Assembly: GCF_946221635.1 (NCBI RefSeq)
Contig: NZ_CAMIHB010000007.1
Span: 62,001 to 126,000 of the forward strand
Direction: 5' to 3'
Length of the DNA: 64,000 nt
Origin: an uncultured Rhodoferax sp.
Lineage (GTDB): Bacteria > Pseudomonadota > Gammaproteobacteria > Burkholderiales > Burkholderiaceae_C
In this document: one piece after another, positions 1-7,371 of the stretch
How positions within the stretch are numbered: position 1 is the stretch's first letter
How the letters are laid out: every line of letters begins with the position of its first letter
Made by a program: the position numbers and the translations under genes
Notes under the pieces: model-generated
What the model saw: the letters and a program-made list of their open reading frames with translations, nothing else
Databases searched by the model: none
What the model was told of the DNA's origin: nothing

Positions 1-1695
1 CACTTGAACAAGAGGCAGCCCCAACACCTCACGGTCAGCCATCAACTTCGCCAAATGGCGCAGAGTTGCGCGGCGCCGGCCGGTTGTGTCGCTGAGTACC
101 TGAGTTTCCCATTGCTTCTCCAACAACCCCTGAAAGCTCCTCAGGACTTCTGGCTCAGTAGCCCCGCCAAGAAGAGATAGGAAGATTTCTAGGGCATGTG
201 GTGACCGCAATACCTGCTGAATATCCTGATTCCACACGTCGGCCTGAAGGCCCCGTGCCGCCAGGACCGACTGGACAATCGACCACTCTGGTAGCTCCAA
301 TCGGATAACAGTCGCGTCAAGATTCCGAAGTGCGGGATCATGCTTTTGCTCAAAGGTGCGGCACGAGATGACGGTGTGCACCCCTTCTGCTTCGGATAGG
401 TCTTGAACCAAGTCCAACAGTACACGCAAGCGCGCTGAGTGCTGGACAACTAGTTCTGCCAATGCGTCTACCTGATCAATAAGCACCAGCACGGGCACGG
501 TTCTCGCGAGGCCGCGCAGAATGGTGGCAGTGTTCGCCTCTAGATTCAGATGCTTTGCGAGTGCTTGCCGATCTAACACGTCCGGCGGGAGTCGGTCAGC
601 CTTGATGGCAAGTACGCACCAGCCTGCCGCCAGCCTCTCCTGAGCCAGTCGTACCAGTAGAGAAGACTTCCCGCATCCTGGATCACCTAGCAAAAAATGC
701 GTGCTCGCCGACTCGGCAGCAAGGCTCTCAATCAATGAGCTCAGCTCTGGTCGATGAAGCCATGTCCCATCCGACAACGTGCTAGGCCAGTTCAGCAATG
801 GAGCCGACGCACTTCGCAGTGTCGTGGGAATGTCAGGTGAACTCGAACTCGCCCAGGGCACCAAGCTTCGCTTATCAGCATTCGGGGTAGAGCCTTCCGG
901 ACCACGCGCCATACCCGTCAGAAACTCGACTAAAGCTTTGTGGATAAGAGCTTGGCGCGACTTAGGCTTAGCAATCTCGATGTGGTCCCCGTCGATGGCG
1001 GTAGGGATGACCCCTGCAATTCCCGGGTCGCTGCTATTCCTATCAACGATCAGTTGCCGCCCGCCAAGCGCAAGACCAAATATTCGGCGTCCAATGAAAA
1101 CCCCCTTGGATTCAAAGAAGACTCGCACGCTGAAGCTGCGTTGCACCTGCAGGTATCGAAACTGCCCATTCAACAACTTCAGCCAGGCGTCGTCGCTGAC
1201 CATGTTGGCAACCTGAGCGTTCGTCCTTAGCAGGAGGCGCAATTTGTTCGCGACGGTAGCAAGACTTGACCCCTGGTGCGGGGTGCCCACGAACACAACG
1301 CCAGAGATTCGTTCCAGCAACGTTACCCGAAGCGGGTCCCCGAGGGCCTGTGCTTGCGTCATGCCAGACTTGATGACCAGGCCACCTAGGCTATGGCCCA
1401 CCAAGACAATCCTGTTGCCTTGCAAGGCTTGCTCGACCTGCAAGGCAGCAAACAGCGCTTCGCCTAGATCGGAAAGATGCATGGCTGCATCTGTCCAGCC
1501 GGACAGTGCAGCACCGTATCCTGCGACCCAGACATTGCATCCAACCTCTTCGCCAATCCAGCTAGGCCAGAGAGTCGTGTGGTCCTTTGGGTTGTGCATC
1601 CAAGTAGAGTGCGCTTCTCCACCAAGCCCATGCACAAAGACAACGTGTAGCGCAGCCGGCTCCGATGTCGTGCATACCCGAGTCAAAACTGTCAT
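1..1695 (-). CDS. alpha/beta-hydrolase-STAND (NACHT-like) NTPase fusion, 3' part outside the window
   Basis: An uninterrupted frame of 565 codons runs from ATG at 1695 to the left window edge, so the C-terminus is missing. Residues 1-260 look like a DUF676/PGAP1-type serine esterase: oxyanion motif VHGLGG (21-26), nucleophile elbow GHSLGG with Ser102, FVGTPHQGSS (135-144), and a likely catalytic His238 in DGDHIEIAKP. Residues 320-565 begin a P-loop NTPase: Walker A GDPGCGKSS (337-345), Walker B VLVLIDQVDAL (402-412), and a sensor-like ISCRTFE (443-449). This is the layout of STAND/NLR-like proteins: N-terminal effector, NTPase switch, then usually a repeat sensor, which would lie beyond the window. 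A strong Shine-Dalgarno (GGGAGG) precedes the ATG. Codon use is visibly less GC-rich than in its neighbours (frequent TTG, CTA, ATT), which suggests transfer. An antiphage role is inference only. Confidence 0.85.
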   Translation of the reverse strand, partial: MTVLTRVCTTSEPAALHVVFVHGLGGEAHSTWMHNPKDHTTLWPSWIGEEVGCNVWVAGYGAALSGWTDAAMHLSDLGEALFAALQVEQALQGNRIVLVGHSLGGLVIKSGMTQAQALGDPLRVTLLERISGVVFVGTPHQGSSLATVANKLRLLLRTNAQVANMVSDDAWLKLLNGQFRYLQVQRSFSVRVFFESKGVFIGRRIFGLALGGRQLIVDRNSSDPGIAGVIPTAIDGDHIEIAKPKSRQALIHKALVEFLTGMARGPEGSTPNADKRSLVPWASSSSPDIPTTLRSASAPLLNWPSTLSDGTWLHRPELSSLIESLAAESASTHFLLGDPGCGKSSLLVRLAQERLAAGWCVLAIKADRLPPDVLDRQALAKHLNLEANTATILRGLARTVPVLVLIDQVDALAELVVQHSARLRVLLDLVQDLSEAEGVHTVISCRTFEQKHDPALRNLDATVIRLELPEWSIVQSVLAARGLQADVWNQDIQQVLRSPHALEIFLSLLGGATEPEVLRSFQGLLEKQWETQVLSDTTGRRRATLRHLAKLMADREVLGLPLVQV

Positions 1696-1701
1696 CTGCA
1701 G

Positions 1702-1756
1702 CCTCCCTAGATCGTTTGTTCGGCCATTATGTTTATCTACAAAGAGTGTGCAGCAA
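1702..1756 (-). promoter_or_regulatory. ribosome binding site and possible promoter of the hydrolase-STAND gene
   Basis: On the minus strand, GGGAGG (1702-1708) lies 6-7 nt before the ATG at 1695 and fixes the start. CATAAT (1726-1731) is a fair -10. A TTGCTG at 1751-1756 could be the -35, but the 19-bp spacer is long, so the promoter call is weak. The rest of the gap up to 1913 shows no gene. Confidence 0.4.
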
Positions 1757-1913
1757 GGCAAGTTGCCGGACTCGCGATACTTCTTAGGTGTACCAGAACT
1801 GTGGGCACTCAAATCACTTGCAGGTGTAGTCTGAATGACACAACTTGGCGGAGCCCGCCTGTTCGCAGGTAACTTGCGAATGACAGTGGTCGCTGGCGAA
1901 CCCAGCCGTATCT

Positions 1914-3362
1914 CTATTCCTTACTTCGCGGCAACCACAACATCGCGCAAGCACCCGAGCCTTCCCTCTCCACCCGATTCCCCAACTCCACCCTCCCCCG
2001 GTGCAGCGAAGCAATCTCCTTCACAAAGCTCAACCCCAGCCCCGTGCTCTTCTTCTTGGAATGCGGCCGGGCGAGTGAATAGAACTTCTCAAACACCTTG
2101 TCCTGCGCGTACGCAGGAATGCCCGGCCCCTGGTCGCGCACGGTGATCTGGGCCCAGCGGCCACTTAACGCCAAGCCAAGTTCGATGGTGCCGCCCTGGG
2201 GGGAGAAGTCCAGCGCGTTGTCCAGCAGATTGCTGACGGCGCGGCGCAGCAGGAAGGGATCGGCTTCCACGGTGGCGTCGGCCTCGGCCTGCACGCTGAT
2301 GCGGATGCCGCGTTGCGTGGCCACGCCCTGGGTGGCGTGGGCCAGTTCTTCCAGCAGGGGGCGCAGGGCCACGGGCTGCACGTTGTCCAGCACGCGGCGG
2401 GTTTCCAGCGCGGTGAGTTCCATCATGCGGTCCACCATCTCCTGGATGCGCTGGGTTTCGCGCTGGATGTTGCCCAGAAAGCGCTGGCGCTGCGCTTCTT
2501 CCATGGGCTCCTGCAGCAGCTCGGCTGCGCCCCTGATGGCGGAGAGCGGGCTCTTCACCTCGTGCGTCAGCGTCTGCACATAGTCGGCCACGTAGTTGCG
2601 GCCGGCCAGCGCGTCGCGCATTTCATCAAACGCGGCGCGCAGCAAATCCCAGGCTCGGCGCAGCAGGCGGCCGGGGTGGAAGCCGGGTTGCGCCTTCACA
2701 TAGCGCACGTAGTCGGCAATCAGGCCAAAGGGCCGCACCAGCCAGACTGACACGGTGATGCCCAGCACCAGCACGGCCAACACCGAGAGCACGCCCGCGT
2801 ACAGCGTGCGGCTGCGCGCGGCCACCACAAACTGGCCAAAGCTCTGCACCGGCTTGCCCACCGTCAGGCTGCCGATGATCTCGCCGCTACCCGCTTGGTA
2901 CACGGGTGCGGCCACGTACATGACGGCGGAGTTGGGGTCGCCCGGCAAGTCCAGCGTGGTGCGCGCACCGTACTCGCCGCGCAGCGCCAGGCGCACGTCG
3001 CGCCACTGCGAGAAATCTTGCCCGGTGGTGAGGCCGGTGGAGTCAAACACCACGGTGCCGCGCCGGTCGGTCACATAGGCGCGCAGCTCCACCCGGTTCT
3101 TGGTGACGCTGAAGATCTGCACGTCGAACTGGCGGGCGTAGGCGGACTTGAAGAGGGTGTCCAGCCGCGCGGTGTCGATGGCGCCGTCGCGCACGTCCTG
3201 CTCCACCAGGGTGGCGAGGATTTGCGCGGTTTCCACCAGCGACTCTTCGGCGGACTCGCGGTAGCGCGGGTCCAGATCAGACACCACGTTGTAGAGCACG
3301 AAGGCCATGCCCACTGCATAAATCAGCAGCAAGCCTATGAAGATGCGGCTGCGTTTGCTCAT
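1914..3362 (-). CDS. creC: CreC-type sensor histidine kinase
   Basis: Inner-membrane histidine kinase of 482 aa. It has an N-terminal membrane segment (about 8-28), a periplasmic sensor region, a second membrane segment near 190-212, a HAMP-like linker, the phospho-acceptor box THEVKSPLSAIRGAAELL (His near 268), and an ATPase domain with N (NLLDNALDFSP), G1 (DQGPGIP) and G2 (STGLGLSFV) boxes. The N-terminus (RESAEESLVETAQILATLVEQD) resembles E. coli CreC, which senses carbon or fermentation status and phosphorylates CreB. The ATG overlaps the creB stop by 4 bp (ATGA), so the pair is translationally coupled. No creD lies nearby. What it senses in this organism is unknown. Confidence 0.88.
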   Translation of the reverse strand: MSKRSRIFIGLLLIYAVGMAFVLYNVVSDLDPRYRESAEESLVETAQILATLVEQDVRDGAIDTARLDTLFKSAYARQFDVQIFSVTKNRVELRAYVTDRRGTVVFDSTGLTTGQDFSQWRDVRLALRGEYGARTTLDLPGDPNSAVMYVAAPVYQAGSGEIIGSLTVGKPVQSFGQFVVAARSRTLYAGVLSVLAVLVLGITVSVWLVRPFGLIADYVRYVKAQPGFHPGRLLRRAWDLLRAAFDEMRDALAGRNYVADYVQTLTHEVKSPLSAIRGAAELLQEPMEEAQRQRFLGNIQRETQRIQEMVDRMMELTALETRRVLDNVQPVALRPLLEELAHATQGVATQRGIRISVQAEADATVEADPFLLRRAVSNLLDNALDFSPQGGTIELGLALSGRWAQITVRDQGPGIPAYAQDKVFEKFYSLARPHSKKKSTGLGLSFVKEIASLHRGRVELGNRVEREGSGACAMLWLPRSKE

Positions 3363-4093
3363 GCCGCAGTGGCGGGCAGTTCTTCGTTCAGCGCATAGCC
3401 CGTGCCGCGCAGCGTGCGGATTGGCTCCAGCGTGGGGGCCACGGCCTTGAGCTTGGCGCGCAGGGTCTTGATGTGGGCGTCCACGGTGCGGTCAAAGCTG
3501 TCGTTGTCGCCGCCCCAGACCTGCAGCAGCAACTCGTCGCGCGTGAAGACGCGGCCGGGCTTTTGCACCAGCAGGCGCAGCACGCCGTATTCGTAGCGCG
3601 ACAGTTCCAGCGCCTTGCCGTAGAAGCGGATCTGGTGACGCTCTTCGTCCAGCGCCCAGATGGCGGGGGCGCTTGCCGGGGTCAGCGGTGCAGGCGCAGA
3701 GGCAGCCACGGGCCGTGCGCTGCGGCGCAGGATGGTGCGCACACGGGCCACCAGCTCGCGCGGGGAGAAGGGTTTGGCGATGTAGTCGTCCGCGCCCAGT
3801 TCCAGGCCGACCACGCGGTCGATCTCGTCGCTGCGCGCGGTGAGGAAGAGCATGGGCACCTGGCTGCCGCCCGGCAGGGCCTGCAGGCGGCGGAAGAGCT
3901 CGAAGCCGTTGAGGTCGGGCAGGCCCACGTCCAGCACCACCAGCGCCGGCAGCTCGGCGCTGAACTGGGCGATGGCGTCTTCGGCCGTGCTGGCCCAGGC
4001 GGGCGCAAAGCCGTCGGTGGAGAGCACGTATTGCAGGGTGTCGGCGATGCCGGATTCGTCTTCGACGAGGAGGATGCGCGGTTTCAGGGCCAT
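3359..4093 (-). CDS. creB: CreB-type response regulator (OmpR/PhoB family)
   Basis: DNA-binding response regulator partnered with the adjacent kinase. The receiver domain shows acidic pocket VEDE, phospho-Asp in VLDVGLPDLNGFELF, FLTAR and ADDYIAKPFSPREL. The C-terminal winged helix shows RYEYGVLRLLVQKPGRVFTRDELL and RTVDAHIKTLRAKL, with RGTGYAL at the end. The receiver matches the CreB pattern closely. I start at ATG 4093 (MALKPRILLVEDE). ATG 4102 is also possible. A longer frame opening at a TTG (4144) is an artefact of the dispersed repeat upstream. First gene of the creBC pair; the repeat separates it from cueR. Confidence 0.88.
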   Translation of the reverse strand: MALKPRILLVEDESGIADTLQYVLSTDGFAPAWASTAEDAIAQFSAELPALVVLDVGLPDLNGFELFRRLQALPGGSQVPMLFLTARSDEIDRVVGLELGADDYIAKPFSPRELVARVRTILRRSARPVAASAPAPLTPASAPAIWALDEERHQIRFYGKALELSRYEYGVLRLLVQKPGRVFTRDELLLQVWGGDNDSFDRTVDAHIKTLRAKLKAVAPTLEPIRTLRGTGYALNEELPATAA

Positions 4094-4106
4094 GGGCCGC
4101 ATTGTG

Positions 4107-4159
4107 GCCCAAATTGGGGCTTGGCCCCCGTGGAATGTGCGCAAGCAGCTATCAATGTG
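4107..4159 (-). repeat. dispersed Comamonadaceae-type repeat, copy 1
   Basis: On the minus strand this reads 'gatagctgcttgcgca' followed by 'acgggggccaagcccc', the same order as the copies near 16.0, 32.1, 33.1, 43.3 and 54.3 kb. It fills the cueR-creB gap and supplies the last codons and stop of cueR. Confidence 0.7.
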
Positions 4160-4595
4160 ATAGCGCGTGCGGTGCGCCTGCCAGGTCGTCGAGGATGGGG
4201 CAGTCGGGCCGGGCGTCGCCGTGGCAGCAATCCACCAGGCCGCTTAGCGTGCGCTGCATGCTCTGCAGCGCGGCAATGCGCTGGCTCAGCTCGTCCATGT
4301 GCTTCTGCGCAATCTTCTTCACGCTGCTGCTGGCGCGTGCGCGGTCCTGCCACAGGCCCACCAGTTCCGCGATCTCGGCCATGGAAAAGCCCAGGTCGCG
4401 GCAGCGGCGGATGAAGCGCAGGGTGTGCACGTCGGCCGGGCTGTAGAGGCGGTAGCCACTCTCGGTGCGCGCAACCGCGCCCAGCAGGCCCAGCGATTCA
4501 TAGTGCCGCAGCATCTTGGCGGACACGCCGCTTTGGCGTGCCGCCTCCCCGATGTTCACCGGGCCGCTGGTCACCGCCTCAGGCTGCAACGGCAT
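4152..4595 (-). CDS. cueR: CueR-type copper-responsive MerR regulator
   Basis: MerR-family activator of 147 aa. The N-terminal winged helix (VNIGEAARQSGVSAKMLRHYE, from about residue 13) is followed by a dimerisation helix with RASSSVKKIAQKHMDEL. The C-terminal metal loop CCHGDARPDCPI places Cys124 and Cys132 eight residues apart, as Cys112/Cys120 of E. coli CueR, and the Ser in the dimer helix fits a monovalent (Cu+/Ag+) sensor. ATG 4595 is chosen because the winged helix begins soon after; the longer frame upstream is only coding shadow. It overlaps copZ by 17 bp and is co-transcribed with it from a CueR promoter, so it should be autoregulated. Its final residues (ALSH) and stop come from a dispersed repeat. 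Confidence 0.9.
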   Translation of the reverse strand: MPLQPEAVTSGPVNIGEAARQSGVSAKMLRHYESLGLLGAVARTESGYRLYSPADVHTLRFIRRCRDLGFSMAEIAELVGLWQDRARASSSVKKIAQKHMDELSQRIAALQSMQRTLSGLVDCCHGDARPDCPILDDLAGAPHALSH

Positions 4596-4776
4596 AGCCT
4601 TCTTCGGCAATGGCGTGGGCCAATGCCTCGCGCGGCTGGGTGGATTCGACCTCCACCTTGTTCTGGCTGCGGTCAATTTTGACCTGAGCCTGGGCGTCCA
4701 CGTCCTGGATGGCGCGGGTTACGGCGCGTTCGCAGTGGCCACAGGTCATGCCGGTGACGGTAAAGGTCTGGTGCAT
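4579..4776 (-). CDS. copZ: CopZ-like copper chaperone (single HMA domain)
   Basis: A 65-aa cytosolic heavy-metal-associated protein with the Cu+-binding motif GMTCGHC (Cys12, Cys15) and the usual ferredoxin-like length. It would hand Cu+ to CopA or to CueR. ATG 4776 has AGGAG 6 nt upstream. It is the first gene of the copZ-cueR operon and sits directly behind a CueR-type promoter at 4803-4836. Confidence 0.92.
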   Translation of the reverse strand: MHQTFTVTGMTCGHCERAVTRAIQDVDAQAQVKIDRSQNKVEVESTQPREALAHAIAEEGYAVAA

Positions 4777-4802
4777 CACAACTCCTGTTTTCAATGGATG
4801 CA

Positions 4803-4836
4803 GGAATTGTGAACCTTGCCACGGTAGGAAGGTCAA
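4803..4836 (-). promoter_or_regulatory. CueR-regulated promoter of copZ-cueR
   Basis: Minus strand: -35 TTGACC (4831-4836), then the dyad ACCTTCC-TACCGT-GGCAAGGT, then -10 CACAAT (4806-4811). The 19-bp spacer is the over-long spacing typical of MerR-family promoters. The dyad matches the E. coli copA CueR box pattern (CCTTCC...GGAAGG) and is almost the same as the copy before copA. Confidence 0.85.
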
Positions 4837-4867
4837 GCGCGGGGGCTTGCCCTTCCTGTCCTCAGGC

Positions 4868-5476
4868 TTAGCGGCCGTAGGTGGCTGTGAAGCTGGCCTT
4901 GCCCAGCAGGTGCGCGCCCAGGCCCTTGTTGAGGATGAAACCATGGAGGCCTGCGGTGCCGGTCTTGGGGATGCCGGTGGCGGCGTGCAGGTCGTCCACG
5001 TCGTAGGCAAACAGCGTGAAGATGTAGCGGTGCGGCTTGTCGCCCACGGGCGGGCAGGGGCCTCCGTAGTTGCCGTTGCCACCCGTGGTACCGGTGTCCT
5101 GAAAGTCCGTGCTGCCGCCGAAGGCGGGGGCGGGCAGCGTGCTGGCTGCGTTGCCGGCGCCGCGTGGCAGGCCGGTGGCGCTGGCGGGGATGTTGTAGAC
5201 CGTCCAGTGCCAGAAGCCGCTGCCGGTGGGGGCGTCGGGGTCGTACACGCTCAGGGCCAGCTTCCTGGTGCCTGCGGGCACATTGCTCCACTGCAGGGCG
5301 GGCGACACATTGCCGCCGGAGCAGCCAAAGCCGTTGAGCACAAACTGGTTGTCAAAGGTGCCGGAGGCCAGGTCCGGGCTGCTGAGGGTAAAGGTCTGGG
5401 CCTGTGCCCAGGTGGCGCCGGCCAACAGGGCCACGGTGCCCAGGGCGGTAAGAGTTTTGCGTACGGTGAATGACAT
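4868..5476 (-). CDS. YbhB/YbcL family (PEBP-like) secreted protein
   Basis: A 202-aa protein with a Sec signal peptide (MSFTVRKTLTALGTVALLAGATWAQA) and a phosphatidylethanolamine-binding-protein fold. Seen: GCSGGNVSPALQWSNVPAG, DPDAPTGSGFWHWTVYNIPA, and the GNGNYGGPCPPVGDKPHRY ligand-pocket motif, followed by LFAYDVDDL. It is probably periplasmic. Bacterial members have no agreed function. ATG 5476 is chosen over the upstream start at 5506 because it places the signal peptide at the N-terminus. It reads alone, upstream of the copZ promoter on the same strand. Confidence 0.85.
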   Translation of the reverse strand: MSFTVRKTLTALGTVALLAGATWAQAQTFTLSSPDLASGTFDNQFVLNGFGCSGGNVSPALQWSNVPAGTRKLALSVYDPDAPTGSGFWHWTVYNIPASATGLPRGAGNAASTLPAPAFGGSTDFQDTGTTGGNGNYGGPCPPVGDKPHRYIFTLFAYDVDDLHAATGIPKTGTAGLHGFILNKGLGAHLLGKASFTATYGR

Positions 5477-5545
5477 GGCTGCTTCCTTGCAAATGACTGC
5501 GCCCATTGCGCGAAGTCCATTGTTCGGCGGCAGCCTGCCCAGGCG

Positions 5546-6367
5546 TTAGCCGCTAACGCTGCTTTCCTGTGCCAAAGCGCTATTTCTGCTGTCGGCGCTG
5601 CGCACGGAGGAAGGGCTGAGCCCGAAGCGGCTGCGGAAGGCGGCGGTAAAGCGGCTGTGCGATTCGTAACCGCAGCGCTGGGCGATCTGGCCCACCGGAA
5701 TCTCGGTGGTCTGCAGCAGGCTCAGGCCCAACTCCAGGCGCACCTCGCGCAGGCAGGCCGTCACATTGCTGTCTTCGTCCTGCAGGCGCTGGCGCAGCGT
5801 GCTGCCGCTCAATAGAAAGTGCTGGGCCAGCGTGTCCACCGACCAGTCGGCATGCGGGCGCTGGGCGATCAGGTTGGTGACCCGGTCCGTCCATGAAAGC
5901 TGCACGCGGCTGGGGAACACCAGCCGTTGTTCGGCCAGGGTCAGCAGCATTTCCACGCCCCGGTGCACCGCGCTGGTGGACAGGCCTTCGTCGGCCGCAC
6001 GCCGTGCGCGCTCCCAGGTCTGTGTCCAGTCTTGCGGTGCGCGCATGGTGGCAAAGCCCCCCAGCGGCGGCTGACCGGCCAGCGCGGGGTAGTGGTTGGC
6101 AAAGGCATCCAGCACCGCTTCGGGAATGGACCAGACGCTGGCCGCGTAGCGCCCGGTGGGGCCGACGTGGTTGGACACATCCCACTGGTGGCCCGCGCCC
6201 AGCAGGCACAGGCCGCCCGCCTCCACCTTCAGCTGCCCATCGGCCCGCTGCGGCATGACGATGCCCTTGGTGCCCGCCTGCACCCACACCACACCGGGCG
6301 AACGCACGCGGACGGTCTTGAGGGTGTGGCTGACGGTGACGGAGATGTCGGAGAAATGTGGGTTCAT
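5546..6367 (-). CDS. AraC-family transcriptional regulator
   Basis: A 273-aa regulator with an N-terminal cupin-like sensor region and a C-terminal double helix-turn-helix: SVDTLAQHFLLSGSTLRQRLQDE, then IPVGQIAQRCGYESHSRFTAAFRSRFGLSPSSVR (about residues 195-265), the AraC/XylS signature. ATG 6367 overlaps the stop of the upstream LysR gene by 4 bp (ATGA), so the two regulators are co-expressed. The effector is unknown; neighbours suggest control of the DHA2 exporter or of the PEBP gene. Confidence 0.85.
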   Translation of the reverse strand: MNPHFSDISVTVSHTLKTVRVRSPGVVWVQAGTKGIVMPQRADGQLKVEAGGLCLLGAGHQWDVSNHVGPTGRYAASVWSIPEAVLDAFANHYPALAGQPPLGGFATMRAPQDWTQTWERARRAADEGLSTSAVHRGVEMLLTLAEQRLVFPSRVQLSWTDRVTNLIAQRPHADWSVDTLAQHFLLSGSTLRQRLQDEDSNVTACLREVRLELGLSLLQTTEIPVGQIAQRCGYESHSRFTAAFRSRFGLSPSSVRSADSRNSALAQESSVSG

Positions 6368-7269
6368 GGCGTGGGTGTGGGGCTGGCGCAGACCTCCCGC
6401 ACGCAGGCGCGCAGCCAGCGGTGGGCCGGGTCGCCGTCGTGGCGGGGGTGCCAGAGCAGGGAAATGGTAAAGGCCGGTGTGGCCACGGGCCATGGCAGGC
6501 TCAGCAGCCCTTCGCGCAGGGTGCCGGTGTGGCGTTCGGGCACGTTGGCCACCAGGTCGGTGCTGCGGGCCAGGGCCAGCGCGCTGGCAAAGCTGGCCAC
6601 GGTGGTGACGACGCGGCGCTGCAGGCCCAGGGGCTCCAGCGCCAGGTCCACCGCCTCTTGGCCCGGACCACGGTGGGCGATGGCGATGTGCCCGGCTGCG
6701 GCATAGGCCTCGGGGCTCAGCGGGCCCCGGGCTAGCGGGTGGCCGGGGCGCACCACGGCCACAAAGCGGTCGCGGTACAGGGCCTGCACCCGCAGCTCGG
6801 GCGCGCTGCCCTTGCCCACCACACCAGTTTCCAAGTCGGCCAGCCCTTCGCGCAGGGCGGTGCCGTCGCGGTCCATCTTCTGCTCAAAGCGCAGGTGCGC
6901 ACCCGGTGCCTCGGCCGCCACGCGGGCCAGTAGTGCGGCGCCAAAGTTCTCTACAAAGCCTTCGCGCGTGCGCAGCGTGAAGCTGCGCGCCAGCCGGGCC
7001 AGGTTCAGTGCTTCCACCGGGCGCAACACGGCTTCGGCGTCCTGCACCAGTTGCCCCACCTGCTCGCGCAGGGCCTGCGCCCGCGGCGTTGGCACCAGGC
7101 CGCGCCCGGCGCGCACCAGCAGCGGGTCGCCCGTGGTCTCGCGCAGGCGCGCCAACGTGCGGCTCATGGCGGAGGGGCTCAGACGCAGGCGCCGCGCGGC
7201 ACCGGCCACACTGCCTTCCTGCAGCAGCACATCCAGCGTGACCAGCAGGTTGAAGTCGGGAGTAGACAT
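6364..7269 (-). CDS. LysR-family transcriptional regulator
   Basis: A 301-aa LysR regulator. N-terminal helix-turn-helix FNLLVTLDVLLQEGSVAGAARRLRLSPSAMSRTLARLRE (residues 4-42) is followed by a periplasmic-binding-like effector domain. ATG 7269 is preferred because the DNA-binding domain starts at once. It is divergent from the DHA2 MFS gene at 7372 with about 100 bp between, the usual arrangement for a LysR protein controlling its neighbour. The effector is not evident. Confidence 0.87.
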   Translation of the reverse strand: MSTPDFNLLVTLDVLLQEGSVAGAARRLRLSPSAMSRTLARLRETTGDPLLVRAGRGLVPTPRAQALREQVGQLVQDAEAVLRPVEALNLARLARSFTLRTREGFVENFGAALLARVAAEAPGAHLRFEQKMDRDGTALREGLADLETGVVGKGSAPELRVQALYRDRFVAVVRPGHPLARGPLSPEAYAAAGHIAIAHRGPGQEAVDLALEPLGLQRRVVTTVASFASALALARSTDLVANVPERHTGTLREGLLSLPWPVATPAFTISLLWHPRHDGDPAHRWLRACVREVCASPTPTP

Positions 7270-7371
7270 GGCCGCACGATAGCGCAAATGTGATGACATG
7301 GCGTTTGGTGCAGCAATACAGTGCATATGCAGCGTCTTCCGCCATGTCCCTGGAAAATCTACGCTCGGGAC

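Noticed and set aside
4094..4144. N-terminal extension of CreB from a TTG
   Set aside because: The extra residues come from the dispersed repeat, and the receiver domain starts at ATG 4093.
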